A stretch of 64,000 nt of DNA from Tubulanus polymorphus (GCF_964204645.1 NC_134036.1:9286704-9350703), one strand, 5' to 3'; counted from the first letter of the stretch, positions 18,250 to 30,975 are shown. Numbers and translations: made by a program. Notes: generated by a model from the sequence alone, not told the origin.

Positions 18250-21200
18250 ATGCTCGCAAATCTGATTTATCGTATATGTGCTATTATTGTGATTGTGGTC
18301 AACGCTGCGCCATTTGCAGAGTCAGTAGTTGGTGAGTAACGACTGGGAATAATACATAATTTCAAAATAGCTCATGAATACTATACATTTAAGTAGCAGT
18401 AAGCAGTTATTTACTGATTCAACAGATTAATTTTACGAGTTTCATTTCATAGATTATATTATGTAATTTGTGATATTCTGACAAGTATCAATTTAATTGA
18501 CACGCAATATTGTTTTTATATACATGAATTTCCCAAACTCGGCTTAGAGACGTTTGGCGACGTGACAAGGGGTAGTTATGATGATCATCATCGTCGGCGT
18601 CAGTCCTACATCAGGGGAGGAGTTCAATTATTTTTTCCTATAAGTAAAACATATGTTTCACTCCAAATTTTCATTTTGTTTCTTATGTTTTTAGCAAATA
18701 CCAGGTGTTCACGTACGTACAGACAATGCTAAGAATAAGAGACCTTGAAGTTTCGCGTAATTGTTGTGACCTTTAAGGAAATCAATATTATTCGGTGGCC
18801 GCGAACAAATCTATTGCGCGCGATCACCATCTTCAGCAAGACGTGGAGTCATCCTCGCTAGACACGATGGTTAAAATATCGGAGTGTATCATGAATTGGT
18901 TGCCTTTGAAACGATTCCAGTTGCTTTAATGGGTGTCATTTGTTAATGTAAGTAAAGAATTACGTTTGTGGCCGTTAATGGTGTATGTTTGCTGCATGTT
19001 GACCCAATAAATGTAAAAATACGACTGAATTTGTTTACTTACTTCCGGGTTCGCTGAAACCCGGAAATATTTCCACTTCAAATTCTTAACTCAGACCGCG
19101 GCCTATATTGAAGTAATTCTGTTAAGATGTCAACCCATAATGAAAAAAAGATTCGTATCAACAGTTAACCGCATTCACCTTCAGGCCTAGCTCATCGATG
19201 GGCCTATTTCATGTATTGAAGTGCAAACTGTCAGATAATTTGACCCGTCCCAGGCTAGTAAATTCCCTCAGTTATTTGTTTTTTCGGGGCAGTCGAAGCA
19301 GGGATGGGTTGTGACCACAATGAATTGTAGTAAGAGTTGTAATATTGTCAGGTAGGCCTAGAGAGTGGGCGATAATCTGATAATCTGTGGCAATCGACGC
19401 CGTGCGATTATAGTCAATCTAGGCCTAAAGCCTCCAGTACATTTCGTAAGCCCTATCATATTATATATTACAGGTTTTTTTAAGACAGCAAATGTTTTTC
19501 AAAGGGGACAGACAAAGCTATTCAAGTAAGTTTAATCGATCGCCATTCTCATAACAATACAAGCATGAAAGCCCTGCTCGCAAGTAGAACAATATCTGTA
19601 AATAATTTTTATGACTTTTTAGTGTATTATTTATTGAAAAATCTTGTTATTTCAGATTTACCGCCTCGTATCGGAGACGATATTTTTGAAAAAAATCCGC
19701 ACTGGCATTTACGGACAATTGGACTACGCTTATTCGAATTAGTTGCATAAAGTGCCGAACTAGTGTCGTACGTTGGATATCGTGATTTGAACAATTCACG
19801 AACATCTCTAGAGCAATACTAAGAATAAGCTTCGCGCACTCATCGTGACCTTTTAGGAAATCGATATTTTTTGGTATCGAAGAAGGGGTTGCGGTTAAAA
19901 GTGTTTCATTGCTTTCATCTGCCAACTGCATGTCACTTTTCGCTGATTTTCTCCTAGAGCCTGTTAGATTGATTGAAAGAACATTCTACTCATTAGATAA
20001 AAACTTAAGGTACAACCCAGTAATTATTGTAAATAAAATTCATATGGTGCAGCTTGCACGAGCGTACTTTAAAAACTGTTAATGCAACTAACATTTTGTA
20101 ATATTACAATTTAAAACATAAAGGTATCAGCATTTTTTGCTTTTAATTAATTATATATAAGGTAATACATGTATTTAGTTTGACGCAATTTGTCTATTGT
20201 GAAACAATGATTTCAATAAATTCTATGTCTACCACTTGCTGAAAATGGAATAGTTTTAAATTTGTTGGTATGTTGCATGCAGAGGAAATTAAATGATTAA
20301 TTAGGCAAAAGAAAAATTAACCAGTCTGTCATCAGATAGAAATTGTTAGTGATAATTCGATATTTCACCATGTCAAATGCTACCACTTTTGGAACACTAT
20401 TTTGACTAACAATTGTCCTGTAACAAACTTCAATTTCACTCAAGGACAGACTCAAGTTAGTTTGAAAATGAACTTGGAAATAGTCAAGAAACTCACCTTT
20501 ATAATACAGCTGTCAGAACCACACTTCTTTTACAAAAACTTTATCCTGAGACTCATTTCCTTTCACTTATTGTAAATAATTTATACACAGGGTACCCATA
20601 ATATACGATATGTTAGAGGAATATTTCGATCCAGATACATTCTTTATGAATAAAATTACCATCCTGCTATAAATTTGATCCAAGAACCCCAAGTAACCTT
20701 TCTTGAATTAGATGGCTAAGAAAGACAAACACAGTCATATATAATTTTTGAAAGGTTTTTATTGAAACAACAATATGAATTGAAAATGATGGATGTATAA
20801 AAGAAAAAAACAGTCAACATATGTAAAATTAGAGAATTGATCAACTTGAATTTTTATCAACTAGTCTTTAACAAACATTCAATGGAACATTGTCAAAATA
20901 AACTTCACAGCAATTAACAAAATTGATCGGTAAATTGACTGTCTGCTATAACGAGCAGTATTCCTTTTATTGCGAATTATATTTTTCACTAACTATTATA
21001 CACCGGAGTTTGTTAGAACAACAGTTCCATTGAATTTACAATCTTTCAAATACAATTGACTTGATTTTTTGGCATTATTTCACAAGGTTACCACCAATTG
21101 CGGAATTAAGAAATCATTGCCAATCTTTGCCATAAGTCATTTTTAATTATCAGAGCAACTTTCCAAAATCATAATCAGGGTAGAGTCATAATGTAATGAA

Positions 21201-23122
21201 CAATAGAAAAAAATATCAACATCTAATACAAAATGCTGCAGAATCACTTACTATGAAGCTTAGCCATTTTTTCTTTAAATGATATTTTTTTCCACGCTGT
21301 ACCATAGTAGATCTTTCTTGCAGAACCCAACATGCTGGTAACCTTCCCAGCTACCCTGCCCCAGGGCTCGCGGTCTACTGCTTTCTGACCTACAAAAAAT
21401 TACACAATATATCAATGTATGTTCTAACTATAGGCCTAAAAATTTCTTTAAATCCATTGACTTACCACTGTGTTCAACAATTACTGAATCCTTTCAATGA
21501 TTACGACTAGGTTTGACGATTACAACTTCGTTCAACGATTACGACTCGTTTAACGACTACGACTCTGTTCATCGATTACGACTTCGTTCAGCAACTACGC
21601 TTCCGTTAAACGATTACGACTCCATTCAGCGACTACGACTCCGTTCAACAATTACGACTCCGTTCAGCGACTACGACTCTGTTCAACGATTACGCTTCCA
21701 TTCAGCGACTACGACTCCATTTAACGATTGCGACTCCGTTAAACGATTACGACTCCATTCAGCGACTACGACTCCGTTCAACGATTACGCTTCCATTCAG
21801 CGACTACGACTCCATTTAACGATTGCGACTCCGTTAAACGATTACGACTCCATTCAGCGACTACGACTCCGTTCAACGATTACGCTTCCATTCAGCGACT
21901 ACGACTCCGTTCAACGATTACTGAATCCCTTCATCGATTACGACTCTGCTCAATCCTTTATGACGAACCCGACTATGTTGAAAAACAAATCTATTCCGAC
22001 TATGACAAATACATCTACAATTACAAAAAAAGTACCAATAGTTATTACCATTTGGAGGCCCGAGAGACCTCAAATGCAATGGACCTAGGCCTATACATTA
22101 ATCAAACTACATGTATTTGATTTGGTAATTTTACAAGGTCGAAAGGCCGTAAAAGGCTTATACTATATGAAATAGACAGACTTGATAAGCGCCAAGGCTC
22201 GAGAAACTATAGTAGACGATAGAGGCCTATCACTCGCCCACCTAGACTGCAACAATTTCTAGTTTAGGCCTATATAAGTGTCATTTTTGCTGTCTATGAG
22301 AATGGGTTGTTTTGAAGTTGAAGACATATCACTATTAACACATAAAAGCTCCTGCGTTAAACATAACTCTGTCGAATAAAATTTAATTTTGCTTGATTTT
22401 GAAAACCATCTTAATTTTCACTTCTTTTTTAACAAGGACACAATTTCACTTGAATAGAATGAAATCTAATTGATCTCAATCAACTGTTTAAAATACTTAA
22501 CAGTAGAAATAAGCAGTTTAGTGACTATGTGCAATGTAAAAAGACGAAACGTAATACGATTATTATGGGCGCCAAAAAAATTTTTAATAATTGTGCAAAT
22601 TTACAGACGAGTGTCACTTTTTTGACATTATACAATGACAGAGACCCATAAAAGTACATAGTTATAGAAACTACATGCTAATATCTAGTTCGTCACATTT
22701 TGTTTTTTTAAGTTAGGCCTGTTGTATGGATAGAAATCGCACATTTGTAGCGGAAAATGTCGAAAATTTTATTTCCGGGTTACGAAATTCAGGATTGACA
22801 AAAAACGAGAATGTTAATAGAAATTCCGAAAATTCTACGAACTAGTGGCGGATGTTTACTAAAAATCTAATCATATTAGGTTCGAATCCCACATTTACTG
22901 ACGATGTATTCGGAGCACTCCCGAGTCACTCCAAGTCTATATCTCACAGCATTAGCACAAAATGGCGCGAAGCTCAGCGCGCGATATCGATTAATACGAT
23001 CAATAATTAAAGTTGGCGAGATTCGTATTGTCTGTACGTACGTGTGTTGGGGAAAGCTCGTAGAATGTTTCTATAACGAGGACTGTTGCAGCGGCAAATG
23101 TAAAGGCCAATTTTGTTCATAA
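18250..23122 (+). CDS. Secreted inhibitor-cystine-knot peptide precursor, two exons
   Basis: Exon 1 (18250-18331) encodes a start Met and a hydrophobic signal peptide (MLANLIYRICAIIVIVVNAA) and ends at a GTGAGT donor in phase 1. Exon 2 (22950-23122) follows a pyrimidine-rich ctcacag acceptor, is in matching phase, and ends with a cysteine module of spacing C-x6-C-x5-CC-x3-C-x4-C, directly before the stop. That is the C-C-CC-C-C framework of ICK peptides, which in molluscs include venom and non-venom members. Total length would be 84 residues, normal for such precursors. An AATAAA follows at 23272. The two exons are linked by inference across a 4.6-kb intron, and nearer acceptors exist (18696, 19471). 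Function cannot be told from sequence. Confidence 0.6.
18695..19880. repeat. Duplicated segment inside the ICK intron
   Basis: 18715-18795 and 19800-19875 share CAATRCTAAGAATAAG, TTCGCG and TGTGACCTT..AGGAAATC blocks. Between them at 19472-19523 is an exon-like 52-nt segment with good acceptor (attacag) and donor (GTAAGT). These may be remnants of duplicated short exons of the same locus. Confidence 0.35.
19930..21490. other. Intronic/noncoding host sequence
   Basis: A/T-rich, with no gene, RNA or clear repeat seen before the VNTR at 21491. Confidence 0.45.
21491..21935. repeat. VNTR with GTTCAACGATTACGACTCC units
   Basis: About twenty degenerate units of 20-22 bp with a higher-order period (CGACTACGACTCC then CGATTACGCTTCCATT). 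The open frame across it (21513-22088 on +) is explained by the repeat. Confidence 0.85.
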
Positions 23123-23271
23123 GCGTTTGGTGACAATGGTTTATAATCGGATATAATTGTGGCAGTTTTGGAAATATCTGATTATGAAACTCTCGGTGTA
23201 GGTTAGCAAAAAGCTCGAATTGAATTTATATTTAAAACTCATTCGTAAAATCTCGTGTTGTAATTTGATTC

Positions 23272-23277
23272 AATAAA
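23272..23277 (+). terminator. Poly(A) signal AATAAA
   Basis: 150 nt after the ICK peptide stop codon. It fits the 3' end of that gene. Confidence 0.5.
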
Positions 23278-23672
23278 AGCGTCGGTAAATAAATCAAAAA
23301 ACGTGTTTTCACCTGTTTAGGAATCGTGGATGAAGATTGTAATGTGATCAATTATAGGATGCGCCGTGAGGAATCCTACTTCAAGGAAAACAAATACTAT
23401 GACCGTCACTGGTTTCTATAAATACATGCGCAGACTCAAGGAACAGAGAGTTGTCACTGAACCAAGTTGCACACACTACTCGAGCAACTCATTGGTTCAT
23501 AAAATATCCGAGTAGAATTGGTGTTCTCTTGGTTTAGGGGTTTTGAAGATTAGGTTCCTACATTTAGGTGAACGCTAGATAATTAGGTCTAATTCTAATC
23601 TAATTTTTTTGGATTAAACTTTGTATCCAGCACCAGTGAGTGAGTTACATTTGACTCCGGATCCTGGTCCAC

Positions 23673-23764
23673 AGTTCTGAGGCTCCGTCAGAACCGGGAA
23701 CCGAACACACGGACCATTGACTGGTGAGACCAGTAACCGGCGGTTTTAACCGCTCGACCAGAAC
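23673..23764 (-). repeat. tRNA-like (SINE head or tRNA-derived) sequence
   Basis: Read on -, it begins GTTCTGGTCGAGCGGTTAAA, an A-box-like class II (Leu/Ser) tRNA D-arm, and has a TTCGGTTCCCGG B-box-like part and a 3' end able to pair with the start. Stems are imperfect, so it is a tRNA-derived repeat or pseudogene rather than a working tRNA. Confidence 0.4.
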
Positions 23765-23945
23765 GAAAAGATCTCGGAACATTTCGAATTTCCGTCAATA
23801 GGATTGATTTTTTATATAAATATAACATTTTCGGGAATTAATGCAACCGGTGTCAATTGATTAAGAAATGAGTCGAAGAACAAGATCATTTTCAGTAAAT
23901 TCTTATTGACGTCTTTAATGAATGAGCATTGAATTTGTCGCGTAT

Positions 23946-26553
23946 CTAATTATCAGAAGTAATGTACACAGAATTCCTCGCTTTGCCTCCGCATTTTTCG
24001 GTAGGGTTTCCTGCGCAATTCATATCGCATTCAGATTCTGGTGCTGAACCATATTCGCCGACACGGTTACCACAGAAACAATGCCATCTATGTCGAAGTC
24101 CAGCAAATATATATCCTGAAAAGAAAACAAACAGTCAAAAGTTGTGATTCCTATTAATAATGCCTTTGTTGCAAACTGAGTCTGACGTCTTAAGAAATCT
24201 TCCGGTGTTGTCATATCGCGGAAAGACGGAATCGCGGAATTTTCCAAAAACGCGGAATTTCTTCATTTTTACTTTAAATAGTAAACGGGTTTTCCCACGG
24301 GGATACCCACTGTCGGACAGGGCACCGGACCGATCGATGCAACGAGTTAAGTTCGAATCCCATTATTTGCAGGCAATTTTATATGGAATTATTATATTAC
24401 GATACCGTTGACTGGCTGCCACCTGTAGAAGAATTCAGAATCAAGTGGGGTGAAAGAGACCAGGCACCTAATGTCTATTTCTACTAGGCAAACTTCGGTT
24501 ATCGAAGTTCATCGACTTTTTGAGAACGTCAGAAACGAATATTATCAGATAAATATTGAGCACGTTCGCGGTGTCGGACCGTAGTTGTAGATGGTTGCAA
24601 ACATGAAATCCTACGACCAAGTACCGGTTCAAATTCCTTTGAAATTATTATAATTTTACGGCCGTCCAGTACCGGTACCAATAAGATTCTTTTGATCTAA
24701 ATAATCAGCATAGGGACATATATGTTATAGCAGTCACAAAGTAAACATTAAAAAAAACGAAACCATTTTATAATCTTTCATATCATTTAATTCTAAAAGA
24801 TAAACCACATTCGCTAATAACAACAATGTAGACACACAACACGCATGAACAATCCTAAACCAGAATGAAATATACATAATGTCTATTTATTTTCGTCTGA
24901 CATCGATCCAGTTCCACAGTTGTGAGTTAACTCTCAGTTACTTAGAATCAATTCATTTCCAATGTTTTAAATCCAAAGACCAGAGTCAAATCTTAACTCG
25001 GAAATGAGTCCTGGGGAATGACCCATGGTGTCATCACAAATCCTACGTTTACGTACCATCAATTTGTATTCCTTCAGTTAATGCAGCGATACTCTGTATC
25101 ACTGAATTCGCAAAGCACGTATTGCCTAGGTTCCCCATTATTTGGAACAGTATCGTTAAGTTGTTGACTGGCGATATAATAAATTATCAAATACTAATTC
25201 CCGGTGTTGAAAACCTGGGTCCGGTGCCCTGTCCGACAGTGGGTATCCCCGTGGGAAAACCCGTTCACTATTTATAGTAAAAATGAAGCAATTCCACGTT
25301 TTTGGAAAATTCCGCGATTCCGTCTTTCTGTGATATGACAACACCGGAAATCTTCAACAAGCTCAACGAGAGTGGGGCTCTCCAAAATGCAATGGCAAAA
25401 ATTGTTATCTAAACATTGGTGAGGTGTTTTTACCACACATGCACGCACACACACATACACACACACACGCGAATTCGTATGACACCCTCAGAATCTGAAA
25501 CATGTCCCTATTGAACGAAGAACTGTGAGTATTCTTACCTCTGTCCTTACACATACCAATGCATTTCTCGATAGTCATGCTTCTGTCCCCGTTCATCGCA
25601 AACAATGTGAGATCTCTTTTTGGACCGTCTTTAAAACATCCAACGTAGTTTCGACAATCTGATGAAAAAAAGTTACGTCAAAAAAGACAAAATATATGAA
25701 TGTTGAAAAAGTCGCCAGGAAAAGAATTACGAACACACTTCTTGATTTGTCGGTTAGGCTATTTTTCTCTGGAATTTCTCCCTTTCAATTGCAGTCAAAT
25801 GTAATTTTGCGATTGGGGATGAAGATAGAAACTAATGGTACCTTGTACATGACTCAACATTGAAATACCAAAAAGTGATGATATATAAACCACTGTATTT
25901 ACTCGGCTAAGATAACCACGACTTAATAGCATTTAGGAACTACATACAGATAAACCTGCCGAATCGAAAATACTTTTAATTATACCCTGCAAATAAAAAC
26001 TGGCATATAACATTGCCACAATTAAATCAACATCATCACCATGACGTATTGAAATAACGGGATACCCGTAAAACCAGCTATCCCACCAGATGGCATAACC
26101 AGCAGTAGGTTGTCCGATGTCAACGTAAGTTTATTTTCAATTAACTTTGAACTGGATTTGTTAGACTCCTGAATCCATTATCACAGGACTCTCCTAATTT
26201 GTAAAACTTTCATTCTTCTTATCAGATTTGGATAGTCTTCATAAAATATCGATTCATGTAAGAAAAATGTTCATTCAGATTTCCTTGAAATGTAGAAGGA
26301 AATTGAAAGCGGACGAGCAACTATCTACTAGCCAACCTGGTGGATCTTCGCCTGCCATACGTGGAATCCTTGATTGTCCCAGTAGTACTGCGGGTACCAT
26401 ACCCCATTACTCAGGCGTGTGATTGAAAGTACCAGTACATTGAGACTCACCGTTGTTAGCCTGCGTTGTCGTGCGTGACCCCGCGTCAGGTGATGACGAC
26501 ACGTATGACGCTGTCAACAACAGCATCGCTCCCAGTGTTAGGAAATAGTTCAT
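23946..26553 (-). CDS. Secreted WSC-domain protein, three exons
   Basis: Exons 26553-26451, 25658-25539 and 24115-23946 join in frame to give 130 residues plus stop. Exon 1 carries a signal peptide (MNYFLTLGAMLLLTASYVSS) and a short Ser/Thr linker. Exons 2 and 3 make one WSC domain: YVGCFKDG, then EKCIGMCKDR, FAGLRHRWHCFCGN, CDMNCAGNPTEKCGG and a closing NSVY. WSC domains bind carbohydrate, so a secreted glycan-binding role is likely. All introns are GT-AG, in phase 1. An acceptor lies right before the ATG, so a 5' untranslated exon is probable, perhaps with its donor near 27238. The stop follows the domain by five residues. Confidence 0.85.
24202..24331 (+). repeat. Dispersed repeat R1, short copy
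   Basis: Matches the first 130 bp of the copies at 25061-25347 and 29405-29691 (TTGTCATATCGCGGAAAGAC to GGGCACCGGACC), then diverges. It lies in the second intron of the WSC gene. Confidence 0.85.
24908..25015. repeat. Palindromic MITE-like repeat, copy 2
   Basis: Opens CAGTTCCACAGTTGTGAGTTAA and closes TTAACTCGGAAATGAGTCCTGG. The right arm is more diverged. Confidence 0.7.
25061..25347 (-). repeat. Dispersed repeat R1, full copy
   Basis: About 287 bp, inverted relative to 29405-29691 and highly similar throughout. Together with that copy it defines both ends of the repeat. No coding capacity is evident. Confidence 0.88.
25436..25470. repeat. CA-rich microsatellite
   Basis: Interrupted (CA)n tract in the first intron of the WSC gene. 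Confidence 0.85.
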
Positions 26554-26559
26554 CTGAAA

Positions 26560-27240
26560 TGACGCACACGTGATTCTTACTGCCTACGAAAAATGTAATA
26601 TTAAACGTATTCGATTGAAATGACATCTTCGATTTCTTAACTGTAGTTAAATAGTTTTATATCATTGTTGTACTTTTTCTCATTCAGTGAAATTGAAGGA
26701 ATTAAAAAATAAATGCAGATACTCGAGTTGTAACTAGAGTAGACCTGGTGAATTCTAGCGAGCGCCATCGCTTGGTATAGTAAGATAAAGAGACCGGAAA
26801 TCCAGAAAGATTGATTATTTATGTGAATTTATTAAAGTGACGAAAAAGATGTTAAAATAACTGAGATTGAAATGCCAAAAAAGAGTTTTGCTAAAAAATG
26901 AATTGTAGATTTCAACTGACTCCATTTACTTCAAGCGGCCACATCATTTGTTTCAAATTCTCGGCCCAGTCTCACGTTTTGACGCTTGAGTACGAAGTAG
27001 TTCGTAACCGACGTTGAAACTCAAATTTGAAGTATAGTTACTTCAAAAGGGTAGATGTTCTTATTCGAAAACTTCGGACGAAATGACGAATGAATCATGA
27101 TATAGATATGAAAGAATTGAACTGTTTGTTTTGTTACGGATTTTACTAACGCTGAACTCTCTAGCATATCATAAATAATGAATACGTACACAGCTTCAGT
27201 AATGTCCGAATTAGAAAATCGTACCCGAGTTTACTTACAT
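26560..27240. promoter_or_regulatory. Upstream/5' UTR intron region of the WSC gene
   Basis: No gene on either strand. A minus-strand donor-like GTAAGTAAAC near 27238 could end a 5' untranslated exon of the WSC gene. Confidence 0.3.
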
Positions 27241-27285
27241 TCCTACATTCTCGGACATTGACAACAAAAAAATGAACCGTTATTT

Positions 27286-27620
27286 ACTACCTTGTTCCTG
27301 GTGTCGCAAATTGTCTGTGTATTTCAGCCTTCGGAGTTGCGCAGCCAAGAATGTAGTTGCTTTAGAAGCAGTCACCAAAATGTGAATATAAATATCGCTG
27401 AGAACAGGTGCCGGGAACAAGAGACATTACATTTGAAGAGAACTGTGAAGTGTTCTAAGGAGCCTAGATCGGAACTGCTAACAGTTTGAAGAGCACCGGG
27501 CTAGACAGTATATTTGAAGTCTCTGATCTCGCCATTATTACCTATTGACTGTACGTCTCCAGCCTTGACAATTGCCGTCTAGGATCGAAATGATAGATTC
27601 AGTCGTTCAGTGCAGTCGTT
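27286..27620 (-). repeat. Dispersed repeat R2, copy A
   Basis: Shares with 31200-31432 the order CTGGTGT, AGCAG, GTGAATATAAA, CAGGTG, GAAGAGA, AGTCTCTGATCTCGCC. It continues through CCTATTGACTGTAC, which is also present in 29735-29880 and 30981-31110. Confidence 0.75.
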
Positions 27621-27989
27621 TTAGCAAAACAGCTGTTCAATACATTCATTTTCCAACAAGGATAGACTTTAAACCTAACACTCAGTAGAATTTCAATCTT
27701 GGTTTGTATTTTGACAACGTCAAAGCCATTAAACTAAAACGTGAGCCAATGAATGCAGAGGGGAGAATTACATCTTTACATTGAGAATAAGAAAAGTATA
27801 TGTTTTGATGCTGTCAAATACTTTTTCAATTTTGTGTTTTACATTTCTTTATTCGTCGAAAGGCACAAGGCAAACACGAATTAGAACATATATTTCATTA
27901 TCTTTCTTGACGCTAGCAAAACATCGATCGCGGTTTGCTCGAGCACCTCAGCCGATCGTCATAGTCGAGGAACCGAGCTCACCCAGCCA

Positions 27990-28140
27990 GCCACAAGTCG
28001 CGGAGTGCCACAAGGATCAGTTCTTGGTCATATTCTGTTTATTATCTCGACGTTAATCACCTACACGAACTTTTCGCCGATGATCACCAGATCAACGAGG
28101 TGGTTCAACCTAACAAGTGTTTACAGTGTAATGTCTAAAC
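27990..28140 (+). mobile_element. LINE reverse-transcriptase fragment
   Basis: The frame at 27999 reads RGVPQGSVLGHILF, the conserved RT block before the catalytic box. The catalytic LFADDHQI follows about 45 nt later in another frame, so a frameshift separates them. It is a short, decayed piece of a non-LTR retrotransposon (Jockey/CR1-like from this motif only). Confidence 0.75.
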
Positions 28141-28199
28141 TGTCATACAGATGTAAATCTGACTTCATAACCCTGGTTTCTTCGCATGGAAAATATCAT

Positions 28200-29100
28200 T
28201 AACCGGTTGATATCCATTCAGAAATTGATGGAACTGATATTGCACAATCATATAACGTTTAGAACCTAGGGACAATTGACGAATCGCATAACCAACTCAA
28301 AATCTTAGTTTTGAATTCTGTAAATAAAATACGCTTTTCAAAAGTCGGTGTTGAAGTTTTAATAGTAACAATTGAATTCTCACATTCACCTCATCGCCAC
28401 CTGGTGTATGATGACGGCATGACTATAAAAATCCGACACTAACTATAAAAAGTGAAACACTAACTGTTGTAAAACGCATTTGGCAATAGAATTCAAAACT
28501 AACTTTGTTAGATCGTGCGTTCGTTTGTACGATTGCAAACGTTGTAAAAATCCGATATAGAGCGTGTGCTATGATTGCGTTCCAAACGTAGATCGTGCAA
28601 GGCCAATAGTAACAAGGCTTTAATCGTACTCAGGGTACGTTGTGTGAGAATATTACTTTCTTGTTCAAACACTTATTTAACGTTGTTATCTATTACCATT
28701 CAATATGATATTTTATTCTGTAGTCGGTCACACCGTATTGATTACCACTACTGAAATATAGGAAGTATCTTATGCCTGAAACGACAGCTGTTAATTCTTC
28801 TACAAATCATATTATATCTATTACCGATGAATAATAGATTCGAGAGCTGATATAATGGACGTTCCTACGTACGCATATTGATATATAATCAAAACTACAA
28901 TTGAGACGAAGTCAATTTGTCATCTTGTGAATATATTTTAACTCACTATATTCAAACATTTTTCAGCTAGTATCACATCCTTCATCATAATCATTTTTAT
29001 CAAATATCTCCTAAAGTCTATTCTATTACATACCTTTCAATAATCACGTGTAATTAATTATTTATTAGTGAATGTGTGACATTATCATCGCATCATTCAA
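28200..29100. other. Host noncoding sequence
   Basis: Nothing recognisable beyond scattered A/T-rich words. Confidence 0.4.
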
Positions 29101-29107
29101 CTGAGTA

Positions 29108-29310
29108 TTGTTTTACTATCAACGTATTACTATCACTGTATTACTACCACTGTATAACTATCACTATATATTACTATCACTGTATTACTATCACTGCATT
29201 ACTATATCCGTACTACCACCACCGTATTAGTATCGCTGTCACTGTCTAACCATCATTTTCTCTATCACCCTATAACTATCATTGTATTACTATCACTGTA
29301 TGGTACTAGT
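29108..29310. repeat. Minisatellite TACTATCACTGTAT
   Basis: About thirteen degenerate 14-bp units. Confidence 0.85.
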
Positions 29311-29404
29311 ATCAATGTCTTACCATAAGTAACACTTTTTAAACGGTAAAAGGCAAGAATAATAGTATGCGGTAAACAGATAATCCTGATTCTAGGTTAT
29401 TAAT

Positions 29405-29691
29405 GCGGTGTTGTCATATCGCGGAAAGACGGAATCGCGGAATTTTCCAAAAACGCGGAATTTCTTCAGTTTTACTATAAATAGTATACGGGTTTTCCCA
29501 CGGGGATACCCACTGTCGGACAGGGCACCGGACCCAGGTTTTCAACACCGGGAATTAGTATTTGATAATTTTTTATATCGCCAGTCAACAACTTAACGAT
29601 ACTGTTCCAAATAATGGAGAACCTAGGCAATACGTGCTTTGCGAATTCAGTGATACAGAGTATCGCTGCATTAACTGAAGGAATACAAATT
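29405..29691 (+). repeat. Dispersed repeat R1, full copy
   Basis: Inverted partner of 25061-25347, with a few substitutions only. Confidence 0.88.
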
Positions 29692-29734
29692 TTAGGTGTA
29701 ACGTATATTCATATTTAGAACATAACTAAAGAAC

Positions 29735-29880
29735 AGCTGTTCGGCTAGAACTACTGATTCTAATGTTTCGATCGTAGATGCCAATTATCAAGGTTGAAGC
29801 CGTACAGTCAATAGGTAACACAATCGACATGAGAGACTTCAGAAAGACTAACTAGCTCGCTGCTCTTCAAAACAGTTAAA
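29735..29880 (+). repeat. Dispersed repeat R2, copy B (one end)
   Basis: Contains GCCGTACAGTCAATAGGTAACAC and GAGAGACTTCAGAAAGACTAACTAG, matching the inner half of the family. Confidence 0.75.
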
Positions 29881-29884
29881 AGTT

Positions 29885-30975
29885 CTTTTCAATATTGCCA
29901 AAAACAATTCATACTGCTCTTCAAACCGAATAACTCGTGATCTCGTCACTTGTTACTGGCGCTATTCTCACGTTTTTCTAGCTGCTCTTAGGTACTGAAT
30001 GTGAACGTAGCGTGTTTTAGGTATTAAGTCTATCAATTGTTCGACAATATATGTAAGGCTGAACAAAAGATATGCCTCGTTTCTCATTAAAGGAAAACTA
30101 TTTTTTTTAATTATTTTAGTTGAGAACAAGATTCTACTGTAAAGAAGAGTTATTACCGTTACAAATATGCATTCTATTAGTGAATACCAGTGGTTGTTAT
30201 GGTTATGGAACAATGGCTAAATTATTGACTAGAGAGAGAGAGAGAGTAGTAGGTTTGAGTTCCGACCTCACGCTATTTGGCATCCATTTTTAAAGTACTA
30301 AAATCGATAATACATAGTACATATATTTTTTATTTTTATCATAAAAAGATGCTCACTCTAGACCCAGCCGGCAGAATTTTACTTTTCGATGTTGAGTGTT
30401 TCTGCAGCTTCCCAATGTTTATTGAGTATACGCGGTAAAGTTCGGTTTCAAAGTCCGCGTATGTGCTGTATGCTACAGTAAGAGTAAACTATCGCTGATA
30501 AATGAAAACAAAAACAACTTTATTGAAAATCATTGCTTATTTCTAAGTGCAAATTTCTTACTGAACATTGGCGAAATTGATGCGTAATGAAGGTAGATCA
30601 ACCGATTGTTAACGAACGGATCAAAACGCGCACAGAGATATGGATAGATAAGTTCATGCAACTGCCACCAAACACCAGATCTTCGGTAGCCGCAATGCCA
30701 TTTTGACTAGACTTGGTACATTAGTACTTTTAACGTGGTATACCTTATGGGTTCACATATCCAGCATAGTGTTGACCACCAGTTTGCGTTTCTTCGAAAT
30801 AGTCATATGTTATGCAATGATCAGAATTATTTCGATGAAATCTATGTACGCTTCCCAGTGCGACATTTGAACCAGTGAGGCAGAAACCCGTTCTGCTTTG
30901 CAGCTACAGCTGTATTTTTCATTTAATTTTTTCGGACACAGCTGGGGAATGAGAAACGATGTATCATTGTTTGCC
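29885..30975. other. Host noncoding sequence
   Basis: A GA-rich microsatellite lies at 30229-30246. No gene is seen. Confidence 0.4.

Noticed and set aside
21513-22088. 191-codon open frame on +
   Set aside because: The frame follows from a 20-22-bp VNTR without stops. The composition is repeat-derived and there is no start context or homologue pattern.
22870-22900. GGTTCGAATCCCAC resembling a tRNA T-loop
   Set aside because: No matching A-box or acceptor stem upstream. At most a SINE remnant.
24160-24411. ORF on + also present at 25156-25344 (-) and 29408-29596 (+)
   Set aside because: The similarity is due to dispersed repeat R1. No sign of coding constraint and no known domain.
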